From: Lithospermum erythrorhizon
Lineage: Eukaryota > Streptophyta > Magnoliopsida > Boraginales > Boraginaceae
DNA length: 64,000 nt
Reading direction: 5' to 3'
Assembly (NCBI GenBank): GCA_019722365.1
Contig: JADFUC010000745.1
Coordinates: forward strand, 1-64,000
This document shows positions 24,058 through 35,657 of this stretch, one piece after another. Position numbers and translations under genes: made by a program. Under the pieces are notes generated by a model, which was not told the DNA's origin, did not search any database, and was given only the letters and a program-made list of their open reading frames with translations. The number at the start of each line of letters is the position of its first letter. Positions within the stretch are counted from its first letter, which is position 1.

Positions 24058-25560
24058 GTGTCTCATCGGATAAACAAAACCGTATCTTGTAATCCTCGGT
24101 AAATGTAATGAAGTAGCTATAACCTCCTCTTTACGGATGTATTCATTGGCACTTGTCACGTCGGTGTGTATGATCACGATAAATCACTTACTTTCATTTA
24201 AGCGATTGAAAGGTATTTTTGGTCATTTTGCGCCCAGAATTCGTACTATCGTATGATTCATAATCGAAACCTTGAGTATTCCACGGGTGGGGTTTCATTC
24301 GGTTCTACCGTTAATGTGACTATTCTATGATACCATAGGTATGTTTGGTTTTAAAGTCGTTGGGCTTAATCCGTTTTAAGTTTATGTTATATGACTCATT
24401 GTCTGTGTCTAAAATGTATGAGCCATTTTTGAATGAGGCGGTACCAAACACTATCCGTTCACGGTGATCCTAAATTTCATCGGGATCTGGCCAAAATGAA
24501 AAACCATCATTCTTCAAAACATAAATAGAAATAATATTCACCGCAAATTGCGGTACATAATCGCCGTTGATAGAAGTTCAAAACAAGGCCCGTGGGCAAA
24601 TTTAAACTAATGGATCTTTGCGGGGTTCGACCTTTGCGCCATTTCCTTAAAGAATCCATTTCCCTCTTCAGGTCTTCTTTGACTTGAGTTCTGCGTATTA
24701 CGACAAATATAAGGAGACGCGGCCGGTATCTAGCACCCACAAGGTAAATTAGAAGTTGTACAAGCTTGATAACATCGTGCAACCTTTAGGCTTGGTGTTT
24801 ATTAAACCATTTTTCTTATCTCGATTGAATTTCCTACAGGCCCTTTCCGAGTGACCCTTGAGTTTGCAATAGTGGCAGATGTCATCTGCCAGAACCTCTG
24901 CCGCCTGCGTGCTTTGCGATGTTTTACCGCTAGAGGCAACGACAGTAGAAGTGGAAGGCCTCTTGTTCATATCCAAAAATTCATTAGCATCAGCAATGGT
25001 TATTTGTTTATGAATCTCGGCGAGCATGTCGACCCTTGTACACCACTATAGCCTTTGATGTACCTAGAATACCATTCACTTGAATCTCGTAGTGATAAAG
25101 AACTTTAACTTAGGGCTTATACGCATCCCGGTCGCCACTTGGCGAGATCCATCACCTCAAAGTCTTGTCAGGCTGCCGTATTTCGGCTGCGATCCAATAA
25201 GAAACACGAAAATTTTGTACTTCTCATAATGCGCACGCTCGCGTTCCTTTCAAAGAGCCAATCGTATACGTGATACTTTCGTCATACGAGCACCGACTTC
25301 GGCTCCATCCGAGTAAGCATAAGACACTTTGCATTAAGAAGTCCTTAACATGCAACTCATATTTCTTGACGTACACATCAGTCATCGGGGATGTATAAAT
25401 TCCTTTACTCTGGCGTATTCAATCGTGCAACTTGAAACCTTGAACTCACGAGACCACGTCTCAAATTTGCACCATCATACTGCCTTGAAGAGTTAATGTA
25501 GTTTGAGCGAGTTCTAGGGTGAGTAGTAAGTAAATGGTATGCATTATAATTCTCGAGAAT
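24058..25560 (-). pseudogene. Copia gag and start of pol (zinc knuckle, pre-integrase, integrase start)
   Basis: The best piece is at 25027-24749, with CHYCKLKGHSERACRKF, a CX2CX4HX4C gag zinc knuckle. Lower in the window lie pre-integrase and integrase-like stretches, including YVPQFAVNIISIYVLKNDGF, then GYKYFITFT-type residues just before the nested LTR. Upstream (25.05-25.56 kb) the gag N-terminal part is too decayed to outline. In a live element gag forms the particle that packages the RNA. This is the 5' half of the same element whose 3' half is at 18860-21121. Confidence 0.8.
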
Positions 25561-26971
25561 AGTAAGTCTAGACAACGAGACTTCATTAAACTATCATGCT
25601 TCTGGCTTACTCACAAATAAATTGTAAAGTAAATACTAATACTTCAAATCTCACGAAATATATTAGTATCAAGACCTATTATACTTAAATTCAAATGGCA
25701 ACACTGCATACATTTTGAATCCAGTATAATAGTAGGTTATCAACCAATTATGTAAAACTACATAACTCTTGTGTCACTAGCATCTCTTACAAGATGCTAC
25801 CCAACATTGTATCGCGAAAACACAATTCGCGTACAATTAAACCAAAGTGTTACTTGAATTGATCATCGGGAAGCCCTGACGTTAGTGAAATAACTAAACA
25901 CTGATCCATTGTCATATCAAAGCCCAACATTGCTGCCGCCCATCTGCAGTGTGCAATTGATGCAAATTGATTGTACAACTTTTAAAATTGGCTTGATCTT
26001 TGCTTAAATTTAGTGGTGAGATTATTATTACATTGTTTTCATTTACTCATGCATACTAGCACATAATCAAGCTTAACACGTACAACATGAAAAAATAAAA
26101 TAAGTAATGCACATTCAAGAGATATAAATTATTTTAGAACTATTACAAGTATTTATCAAATACTAACATAAGTCCTAATTCTTGTATCTTTGTACTTGGA
26201 TCCAATGAGTCTACCAAGTCCCACCACCGTGAAATGATCTTCAATATCTTCACTTGTTATAATATTTATATACTAACCCATCTTAGACAGCTTGCAAGCT
26301 TGTGGGTAAAACAATAAATAAATAAATACAAGAAAATATGACTCAGAAGGTCATTTTAAAACATTCTACAGTTTCACGCAGACCGGAAAAAAATAAATAA
26401 ATGGGCCATATCATATACCTCCATTCAATCACCATTACAAAATATAGGCACTTTATTAAATGTATAAATGAACAATAAATATTTTTAAATGGAATTGAAA
26501 AATGTAACAATTATCCAGGAAATTAATTAAATATGTAATTAAACATTAAAATTAATTAATATAAGCATAATTATCATACACATAATCAATTAATAATTAT
26601 TACTGTAATTAACCATATACATATTGTAGAAAATATTTATCATAAATATATTCTAAATATATTAAGTAGTAAAATTATTTTGCATGGTGGTATATCGCTT
26701 TTAAATTAATTTAAAAGATATAATATAAAGGAAATTAAATAATTGTCATCACATAATTAGTACAATCAATTAGGTGGTGTAACTGAAATAATCGATAAAA
26801 CCGAAATATAACTAGTCCCATAATTTTAGGAAACGAAATAAGGAATAAATTCGAATTAGGATTTTTCAAAATTAGGGCCGCAGCGTCATGATGGGCTCGG
26901 ACGGCCGACCTCGATGGCGGCCGTGCGACCTGTAGCGGCTCCGCCGTGTAGGTCGTCGTCTAACCGTCATT
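25561..26971. other. AT-rich stretch inside the copia element, no gene seen
   Basis: The stretch lies between the gag remains and the leader. It is strongly AT-rich, especially 26.4-26.85 kb, except for a GC-rich patch at 26875-26960. It could be part of a long leader or an old insertion. I see no termini or coding motif that would decide. Confidence 0.35.
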
Positions 26972-27620
26972 TTGGTACCAAAATCGGCCCGATCCGACAC
27001 CGGACGCGCCCCGTAGGGGTGGCGGAAGTCGGTCGGCCGATTTATGGTAATATTTCCATATTGCTTTCGGTTTTGGTTGTTTAATTCGTTTGTAAAATCA
27101 TTTTGGAGGCTTTAACAATTCTTAAAATTTATGAAATTCGAACACATTCAACTATAATTGTCTTAGAACAAATCAACAATTAGTTCATTAAACAAATTTT
27201 TCATATTTAATTATTAATTAAACGGTCCAGAAATCTCAAAATTGTTTTGAGGAACTTAGATAAATCCATATGAAATTTAATGGAAATCTTCTACGTGCTA
27301 TCTAGTTCAGAAACAATTAGTTTGTAATTTTAAAAATTTCTACACTCCCAGAAACATGTTTTACAAACTGTTTTGAAACAAAACCAATTAAATCGTCCTT
27401 TTAATTTATGAAACAAAATCCATGTTAACAAAATATGATAATACATCATCATAAACTTGTAACAACATGTGTAAATCAATAATCAAGAACATGGTGATTT
27501 ATTCTCATCATATATTTATCAATTAAATATATGAACAAAAAAATTAATCAAATAAAATTGATAAAAACAAAACAAGCAAAAATAAACAATGTAAAGCAAC
27601 TTTAATTTGGCTCATGATGC
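26972..27620 (-). repeat. Copia 5' leader with primer-site side
   Basis: This is the partner of the leader copy at 16558-17204. The LTR-proximal end on the minus strand reads GGCATCATGAGCCAAATT, which resembles the TGGTATCAGAGC primer site for initiator tRNA-Met in both composition and place, but is not an exact match. Position directly after the LTR end supports the reading. Confidence 0.6.
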
Positions 27621-28582
27621 CGATGGAAAACTCTCTATGGATATATGAGTATAAATACAAATCAATAAATCGGGGGATCTTAAAGTGCTTACTCATTTAT
27701 TTATCAATTACACGTAATTATAATATGTGTGGAAGGCGATGCCTACAATGCGGGCGGAGTAAATTGCACCAAAATCCCTTCAAGTCTAGCGTGAATTTGA
27801 AGCTTCCCCTCGTCTCTCGCTTGTTGTAATATCGATCGTATGATATCTCACGGATTGATCAGCGCGGGGAAGGTTGAATCAAAGCGATTTATCTTGATAT
27901 GGTTGAACAAAAACCAAAAGCAGAAAATTAGCAGAATCGGCTAAAGGGGGCGGCTATTGGTTTTTTGATGAAAGATTATTATTAACTTCTTATTTAAATG
28001 AAAACCTAAAGCCTACTCGTATAGAGACTGAGTTAAAACAAACCAGGCTTGACCGTTAAGTATTAGCTTGACTCGTTAACTCTATTAGTTCGTTAAGACA
28101 CTAATGAGTTGAACTATTTAATTAGCTTAATTAAATAGTAATGAGTCGATATCAATAATCTTTCAAGTTATTGATGAATGCCGGAGTACTCGAACGATTA
28201 AATAAATATTTGAGTGATTACATTGTTGATAGATATTACCATTAAAATGTAGAACCCTTGTAATGAAATACATTTCTCGATTATCTGATTCTTTAATTTC
28301 ATACATGAAATATAACTTCAGCGTCATTTGTATGTTTGTGACCCTTACAGGCTGAATAGTAAGTTGTATAATAATAATTGGCCATTCTTGTATTATAACG
28401 ATTAATAGTAGATCATGATCAGCTGTAACGCTTAAATTATCGCTGAGCCCATGATAATGCTCTGATTACTAAGTTGAGCGCTAAGTTACGATAATCTCAT
28501 TTAACTTGACAGTAAATGAATTGTTACGTAATTATCATGATAGGCATAATAAATGGAATCGATTCACCGTTGATTTCCAACA
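27621..28582 (-). repeat. 5' LTR of the copia element
   Basis: The LTR is 962 bp. On the minus strand it starts TGTTGGAAATCAACGG (28582) and ends TTTTCCATCG (27621; CCATCA in the other copies). The right flank starts ATTTT, the probable target duplication. It contains the palindrome at 28113-28139 and the ataataat...attattat segment shared by all copies. Confidence 0.75.
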
Positions 28583-28587
28583 ATTTT

Positions 28588-29640
28588 TTACGCTAAATAA
28601 CGTCACAACACCGGAGAGAGAGGCAAAAAAAATGCGGTCTCGCGAAATGTTTTGACCCGGGCGGTTTGTTTGTGATACTCCACTAACGTATGTTGGTATA
28701 GAAACAGCAAAGGCCTTCTTTGCCGGTTGTGTGGCGTTTTGAATGTGGTAAATGCTGCCTTTTCAGGTAGTGGATGTGCTTAGCTTGTGTCGGCCAAAGT
28801 CGTCTTCTTTAGCAAAGCGAATGGGTGACTTGATTAAGGATAAGAGTGCTTTTCTTGTTTATCAGGTATCCAATATGTATTGTATCTTGAAACTTATAAA
28901 TAGGCACTTTTATAATGTATTGAATATCAATCAATAAAGTCTATTCTCTTCTTTTCTGCTTGATACCATTTATTTACATTGTTAATTATATTTATAATAT
29001 ATGAAGTATATTTATTAAATCATTCAATTCATGTCAAATTATTTTAGGGGAGAATGCAGAATCTTATAATTATATCAAATGCTTTCCTTGATTAATAAGA
29101 TATTAATGTATGTCCTTATAATTAGGTGTCCTTTTTAAAACTCGATAATAATACGCATGAGGTTCTTTTGTGATGTAGTGAATAAAATATTTAGGGCTAG
29201 ACCGATGAATGATGACTGAATGAGAATTTAGGCAATATGTAGTATGGACAATTGGACATTATGGCAAAGGAAAGTAATAAAGAATCATATTTTTTCTTAG
29301 GGACCATATATATAACGCCGTTGCTAGTTGTTGTGATGACTAAATTGGGAAATCTTTCTTCCCATGAACAGACCCCAATTCCCCACTTGCATTTACAATT
29401 GCTTACACCTACCTATATATAGGGATTTAGTTGTATGCTTACTAGCCTCAATAGGGAGGGGGCACTTTAAGAAGTGCGATGAAAGATTAGATGGTTCCAT
29501 CTTTGGGAATCTCGTTCATATATATGTGTCCTTGCCTAAAGGGAATAATAAAAAAATACCGGTGCCACTTTCGCTAATACTCCGTTGTATTTAGTAGGAT
29601 GTGGCTTGATGTTGACTTCCAACAAAATTGACAACTTGGA
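28588..29640. other. Unassigned flank with a possible terminal exon
   Basis: On the plus strand 28752-28937 is an open frame (MLPFQVVDVLSLCRPKSSSLAKRM...), followed closely by the polyadenylation-type signal AATAAA at 28933-28938 and a T-rich tail. This could be the last exon of a captured or decayed gene; the protein is not one I recognise. Downstream, 28.97-29.64 kb is AT-rich with nothing recognised. Confidence 0.3.
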
Positions 29641-29817
29641 TTCTTTGAATGGGTATGCGAATGTGTTTTAAAAATCATTTCAAGTTTGATTGATTTTAAA
29701 AATAATCAAGACGACAACACAAAGTAATACTCAATCTCAATCAAGCAAAGGACCAAGGTGATCAGAACTAGTTTCAATTAGATTATAGAGTCTCAACTAG
29801 AGAAATCAACTGAGAAT

Positions 29818-30960
29818 TTGGAAGTTCTTCAAAAGAAAAACAAGCCACCAACTCGACTTTTAATCACCACCTCAAAACTACCATCCAAAACTTGTTCCTT
29901 CATACCAAAGTCGAGATTTCTTAAGAAATTCATGGCCGAAGCTACTCATCAACATCAAAAGTTGGTAACAAAATCAGAGTCAAAGATAAGGTCCATTTTA
30001 TCAATTTACACTCAGAAGCATTTGATAAACTATGGCCTCGAGACGGCGCAATTACCTCTCAGAGCTGAATATCTAGAACTCAAACGAAAAGTGAGGCGGC
30101 ACAAGTACAAGATGGTGTTGGGTATCGATGAGGGACAGAGAAGGAAAACTCAGATGATGATAAACTAGAAGACCAAGCATGAAGAGAGTTTGCTCATAAA
30201 GCATTTTGAAGCTCATGAATACAACAACAATTCAACTCTAGAAGAAATTGAAGTTCTTGCTCATGTAGGGAACTCCTCCATCCATATCATTCCCAAAGAC
30301 GATGGCTCGGTATATCAAATCGGATCTTTTTTGCAAAATTAGGTGAATTCGTTTCAAATAAAATTCATCAATTCCCCTTTGATCAAAAGATTTACTCTAA
30401 TCTTGTTGGTAAACTGAAATTATTATCCTTTAGGATGACAAATTCAAATAAAATTATGAGACTCGATGTAAGAATTATATATTCTAAGAACTATAATAAA
30501 TCAACATTTGTTAGTAAAAATGATTCACTTACTAAAACTTTTAAGTTTTCATGTGAGGATAATTTATCTACCATTACACCTATTAGCGACGATAATCTTA
30601 GAACTTTAATTGTAAAAAAACAGAGGATAACGGATAATTCTTTACCGCCCGATCAAGCAAAATCTATTAGGATTGATGCTTTGAAAACTGATATACTTTG
30701 TGTCAATGCATTTAAAAGAAAATGGTGCAACTTGGATGATGATATAGTGTATAAGGAATCTGGGCCAGTTTTGAAACGACGCAAAATTAATATGGATTTG
30801 AATGTGCCTGATGTTTCTTCTAGCGCAATTATAAAAAATTTAGACAGGGATACAATTAGTTCAAGCTCAGAGGATCCTCATACAGTTACTGTGATGAGTG
30901 AAATCGAATGAAACTCTATATATGGGCCAGATAACATTCCTACTCTACATATCAATAACA
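29818..30960 (+). pseudogene. Probable LINE ORF1, broken by a frameshift
   Basis: Two open frames, 29818-30168 and 30435-30911, join through an intervening open stretch in the first frame up to a T6 run near 30330, where the frame shifts. The product is lysine/serine rich with a basic KRRKINMDLNVPD patch, as expected of an RNA-binding, nuclear-type protein. I do not recognise a zinc knuckle. The assignment to a LINE rests on position: LINE ORF2 coding starts at 34550, just beyond the inserted copia. It is one of the better preserved open stretches in the window. A decayed host gene is the alternative. Confidence 0.45.
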
Positions 30961-30971
30961 TGGGGCCTCCT

Positions 30972-31920
30972 TGATGGATAATTAATCGATATATGAGTAC
31001 TCATCTGAGTCATGCGTCGAAAAGTTAACTTCTTATATTATTTAAAAATACACATGATTACAATAAGTATAAGCAGTACTTACGTTGCGGTGGCGAATTA
31101 AATTAAAATTCCACAAGCTTCAAATTCTAGCGTCAATTTGAAACATTTCTTGTTGTATATAAATCATTATAATATCTACGGATTGGTCGCGAAGGTTGAA
31201 TCGGCGTCATGAGTTGAAGAAAAACCAAAAACCAAGAAAAATTCTTGGAGAATTTGACCAAAGGGGGCTACTTTAGGGTTTTTGGAGTTAAAAAGATTTT
31301 TCACTTATTATCTGTAAAAACTAAAGCCTACTTATATGAGGCTAGGTTAAACAAAACCCGATAAGCAGCCGTTAGTATTGGCTTATTTCGTTAACTACAT
31401 TAGTTAAGTTAGACACTAATGAATTCTTAATAGGTTAAACTATTTAATTAGCTTAATTAAATAGTAATGGTGATATCAATATTTTCCAAGTTATTATTAA
31501 ATACTAAAATTATTGAACCAATTAAGGTAACTATTTAATTGATTCTATTTGTTCAATCGATATTCTACATAAAATGTAGAACCGCGTAATTGAGAAATAA
31601 ATTTCTTAATTATGCGGTTCTCTTTTAATTTTAAATCATGGAAATATAACTCCAAAACCAACTGTATGTATTGTGACCCTTCTAAATTTCGAATAATAGT
31701 AAGTTGTATAATAATAATAATTGACACGTTACTATTATTATAACGATTAATGAGTAAGATCTATGATAAGCTGTAACCCGCTTAAATTATCGTGAGAACC
31801 GCTGGTAATATCTGATTACTAAGATTACGATAATCACGTTTAACCCAATGGTAAATGAATTAATACACAATTGTCATGACGGGCATAATAAATGGAATCA
31901 ATTCTCATTGATTTCCAACG
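30972..31920 (-). repeat. 3' LTR of the second copia copy
   Basis: The LTR is 949 bp. It begins tgatggataatt at the low end and ends atttccaacg at the high end, next to ctccagctt, the minus-strand purine tract. It shares the palindrome (31439-31465) and the gtataataataataattgac segment with the other LTRs of the family. Confidence 0.75.
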
Positions 31921-32749
31921 CTCCAGCTTGCCCGTGGGCGATTATCTTCGATTCGCTGTATCCGCGATCTTTAGTCGTAGGGTAACCATAAGAATTGTTT
32001 CATGAAACGCCAGCGACTTTCTTTACTACGGTATGAGGCCGAATAAAAGCATTTATGGCGTCCAGCCAAACCAATCGGTACACCAACTTTGTGAGAAATT
32101 TTGAATGCTTCCTTGTATAGCAAGGCGGACAAATCACTCGATATACTCAACATCTAGCCAGCTACGCTCCTTTGTGACCCAGCGTATCTTTGTTATAATC
32201 GCTTAAGGCGGAGCGTTTGGTGCGTTAGAAATGTAAAACATGTTATACAGAGATAGTCATATTAGGTCTAAGGTGATGAACCTAAAATGCTAAACAAATA
32301 TCATAGGACAGATATCTGTATCTGTGATTCGTTCCGGTCATACCAGCTCCCAAGTCGCGGACCGGCGGCCAGCGGTATTGTCTTGTCCTGCGAGGCTGCG
32401 TGATCCAATCTTGATCACTAATCAAAACACCATGTTAGTCATATGATGCTTGTCGCCTAACTTCTCGACATCGACCCAGAGAGCACTTTAATTTATCCTA
32501 TGTTTAGGCTTGATGAGGTGTAATTAACGGTTCATGTTCTCTACAGAAAATGTAGACTAACCTAAGGACTTAACCTTTCACTCATCGGATACACTACATG
32601 TATATTATATGTAAAATTAAACATATAGACATAGCAAACAAATATATTAAAATATAAGAAGCAATAATATTCAAATGTTGTTCCGCATACACAAATAGAT
32701 CATCTGACTCGTAACCCTAACGCGGCCAGGACATGCATGCAAGACCTAT

Positions 32750-33780
32750 ATTCGTTGTATACTCATCATGCTTTGCACGACTTAGTGGTTTAGTAAAGGT
32801 CGCCGAATTATTTTCTGTTTCTACTTTACATACTTTGACATCACTTTCTATCAAGCATATCTCTAATAAATTGATACTTTAGATGCGTGCCCGGACTTGT
32901 GATGTGCTCAGGGAGTTCGCAGCGGCTATTCCCCAATATTCCACTTGGTCCCTCAATGCTAGGTACTATACCAAGTTGGTCCACGAATTTCCTTTATCCA
33001 ACATGCTTCTTTAAGCGGCTTGAGGCCAGAGATATCCTCAGTGCGAGTAAAATCATTAACGATTCCTACATTTGGAACTCCTCGAATACTACTCACCGTT
33101 GAGACAAAATACATACAGTGGGAATGATATTGTCTTTGTCTGATTTGAAAATTGGCGTCGGTGTACCACCTTCTAACTCTTCATGCCACATATACCAAAG
33201 AAAGCATCTTTGGATGCACCGGATACTTGAGATGCGGCAGTACTTGATCCGTGCTTTCACGGATTAGCTTGAGTATCTACGAGGTTACATAGTGCATAAG
33301 ACACATCGAGGTCTAGTGCACAACATGGCATACATGGTGGATCCTATAATAAAAGCGTAAAGGTATGTCCTTCATTCTTTTCATACTTGACACTAGTAGT
33401 GGGATAACGTACTCTTACGAGTTGAACTCTAATATAAAATGAATTCTCATGATCTCAGTGGATCTTTATTCCAAGATTTTTATGCTGTGTGTTTCGCCTA
33501 AGTCCTTCATTGAGAAACATTGCGCCTTGATCCTTGGCAGGCGGAGTTTAGTAACTCTAAGTTGTTCAATGATAAAACATAAATCGACACTCTGGGATAT
33601 GAATGATATAACTCCCAACTTTACCTTCTTATATACACAAGATTCTTCTTCGTTCTTGATGAAACCAAACTCTTTTATTGATTCATGGCGTAGATTCATT
33701 GCCAGGTCTGCTTAAGACCATTAATGGACTTTGCAACTTACGTCCCTTAGGTCCTTTAGGACATGCTGTAAAGCACAGAG
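32750..33780 (-). pseudogene. Copia RT and RNase H remnant of the second copy
   Basis: At 33699-33466 the minus strand gives ESIKEFGFIKNEEESCVYKK followed later by FSMKDLGE, the hallmark of the RT C-terminal half in TNT1-like copia. RNase H coding follows to about 32.76 kb but is heavily shifted. It aligns along its length with 18.86-19.95 kb of the first copy. It is cut at 33780, where the truncated 5' LTR begins. Confidence 0.8.
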
Positions 33781-34277
33781 TGAACTATTTAATTAAGCTT
33801 AATTAAATAGTAATGAGTCAATATCAAATAATCTTTCAAGTTATTGATAAATACTAAAATTACTTGAACCAATTAATTAACTATTTAGTGGTTTCTGTTT
33901 AATTCAATCTAGTGCTACACATAAAATGTAGAACCATATGATGAAATACATTTCTCAATTACTCTGATTCTCTTTAATTTCATATTGCCAAATATAACTT
34001 CGATATCCTTTGTATGTGTGTGACCTTGAGCTCAAATAATAGTAAGTTGTATAATAATAATAATTGACAATTACTATTATTATAGCGATTAATAGTAGAC
34101 TAACAATCGCTCATAACTTACGCTTAAATTATCATGAGAACCCGCACTAGTAATATACAATTACTAAGTTGAGCAGTAAGTTACGATAATCACATTTAAC
34201 CGGTGGTAAATGAATTCATACACAATTAATACTTAACGGGCATAATAAATGGAATCAATTCTCATTGATTTCCCGGC
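33781..34277 (-). repeat. Truncated 5' LTR of the second copia copy
   Basis: This is the U3-side half of the LTR only. It starts exactly at the palindrome tgaactatttaatt (perfect 28-bp palindrome at 33784-33811) and runs to catttgatttcc-like sequence at the high end (ctcattgatttcc). The deletion junction therefore falls within 3 bp of the palindrome. Confidence 0.7.
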
Positions 34278-35521
34278 CTCTATCAAGGGAAAAGATTAGA
34301 CGTTTGATGAACACTGCTCCTACCAGAGTTTAAAATTGAATAACTAGCAAAATTACTGTTTTTAGGGGTCGGGAAGTATGAGGCAACTCATGGGAATATT
34401 GTTAAATGTTTCTTCGATCCAGGTTCTATCGATTCCCTGGGAACTTTTCAATTTGATTTATGTTCTTTTTTAATATGTGATTTTAATTGCAATATTATTT
34501 CCTCCGTTAAGGATTTTGATGGTTGTTCCATAACAACCCCAACATCATCATGAAAATCTTTGCCTAGAACTGTCGAGGAATTCGCAAACCCTTGACAGTT
34601 AAATTAGTTCAGACCTTTAACATAACTATTAAGCCATATATTTGAATTTTATGCAAAACAATTTTCCCTAAAGTATTAGCGGCGCAACATTATCCACTTT
34701 AAAATATCCTATTTCTTATGGAGTTGATCCAATTGGTAAAATGGAGGTCTCTGGTTAGGTTTAGCATCTAACATTAATCATTCACTCTTATATGCATCCA
34801 CAGATCTTAGCAAATTTTCCTTGGGGTTCTTCCTCTCATAATAAAATACATTAGATAAATTGGCAATTCCTACAATAACTTACTCCTTCCGGTGGACTTG
34901 GTATTAAAAACTTATATTGTTTTAATCAAGGACTTTTGCTTCTAAAACCTTTTTAATATCATTAACGGGCCTAAAACACATCCACTAATAATTAAATTCA
35001 AATACTTTGCTTGAGTTCAACTCCGACTTCGTTCAAAAATCATGGAAAAGCCTTTGTGAAGGATTTAAAATATTCAAACCTCTATCTACTGAACCCCATT
35101 TAAGACTCATCTAACCTTTTGGAAGATAATTGGCTTCCCTCTTCCTACACATACAACCTCCAAGCAGAATCTTTTTCTACCCAATCCACCCATAATACTT
35201 ACATTTGGTACATGATCTCACAGTCAATGGCCTTTCTTGGAATCTTCTTTACTCAACTCTTTTTTTTCCTCCATGATAACAGGTAAATCAAAACTCCTAA
35301 ATTAAATGGCTCTCTTGATACTCTACTTTGGAAACCAAATCAAAAAACTTATTCGATACAACTAAATTCAGATTTACACTCATCCTTTTCAAAAACATCA
35401 AAAATATATTCAAAAGTAAAAAACTGTGCATTTGTTCTAAAACATATTTGGAAACATCTTTGAAATTCCCATCCCATATAAAATTAAAAATTTTCTCTAG
35501 AAATTACTTTTAAATAGACTC
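34278..35521 (+). pseudogene. LINE ORF2 remnant: endonuclease start joined to RT C-terminus
   Basis: At 34550 the frame opens MKIFA*NCRGIRKPLTVKLV, the characteristic start of plant LINE ORF2 (AP-type endonuclease, usually ...AWNCRG; here TGG is TAG). The rest of the endonuclease and most of the RT are missing. From about 34790 the frame gives SGGLGIKNLYCFNQGLLLLK, the motif after the RT palm. Near 35465-35510, PYKIKNFL*KLLLNRL belongs to the zf-RVT region of plant LINEs. In live elements the product nicks the target and copies the RNA in place. Stops and small shifts are frequent. 34278-34549 is probably the end of ORF1. Confidence 0.75.
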
Positions 35522-35657
35522 TGTTAAGTACAACCATTTACGTAATATAACACCCGCAATGAAGTAGGTAATAACTTTATTTATAGGGAAGTATAGGTTA
35601 AACATATAAAACTCCTACGGGCTTAACCCGATATATGTGATACAATATGCACTAACA
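35522..35657 (-). repeat. Probable short 3' LTR of an Ale-like copia
   Basis: On the minus strand it starts TGTTAGTGCATATTG (35657) just after a purine tract (GCGTGGGGGTG) and ends GTACTTAACA (35522). It is 136 bp, and the ends are inverted (TGTTAG and TTAACA). The low end abuts the LINE remnant, so this element may also have landed in the LINE. Confidence 0.5.

Larger units (their letters stand above)
16431..28587 (-). mobile_element. Ty1/copia (TNT1-like) element with three LTR copies and a nested gypsy LTR
   Basis: Read on the minus strand the order is: LTR (28582-27621), primer-site and leader region, gag, pol, LTR (18180-17205), a second leader copy, and a truncated third LTR (about 16550-16435). 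The outer flanks share ATTTT (16431-16435 and 28583-28587), as expected for a 5-bp target duplication; one T must be shared with the LTR end. The pol proteins match the TNT1-94 type of copia. The gypsy LTR at 21122-24057 splits the integrase gene. The partial tandem (LTR-int-LTR-leader-LTR) suggests unequal recombination followed by loss of the second interior. Confidence 0.75.
30972..34277 (-). mobile_element. Second copia copy, internally deleted, inserted in the LINE
   Basis: It belongs to the same family as the element at 16.4-28.6 kb. On the minus strand there is a truncated 5' LTR (34277-33781) joined directly to the middle of the RT gene (33780), then RNase H, 3' non-coding region and a full 3' LTR (31920-30972). 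The primer site, gag, protease and integrase are gone. The flanks share ggcctc (30964-30969 and 34275-34280) near the LTR ends, which may be the eroded target duplication. LINE sequence continues on both sides. Confidence 0.7.
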
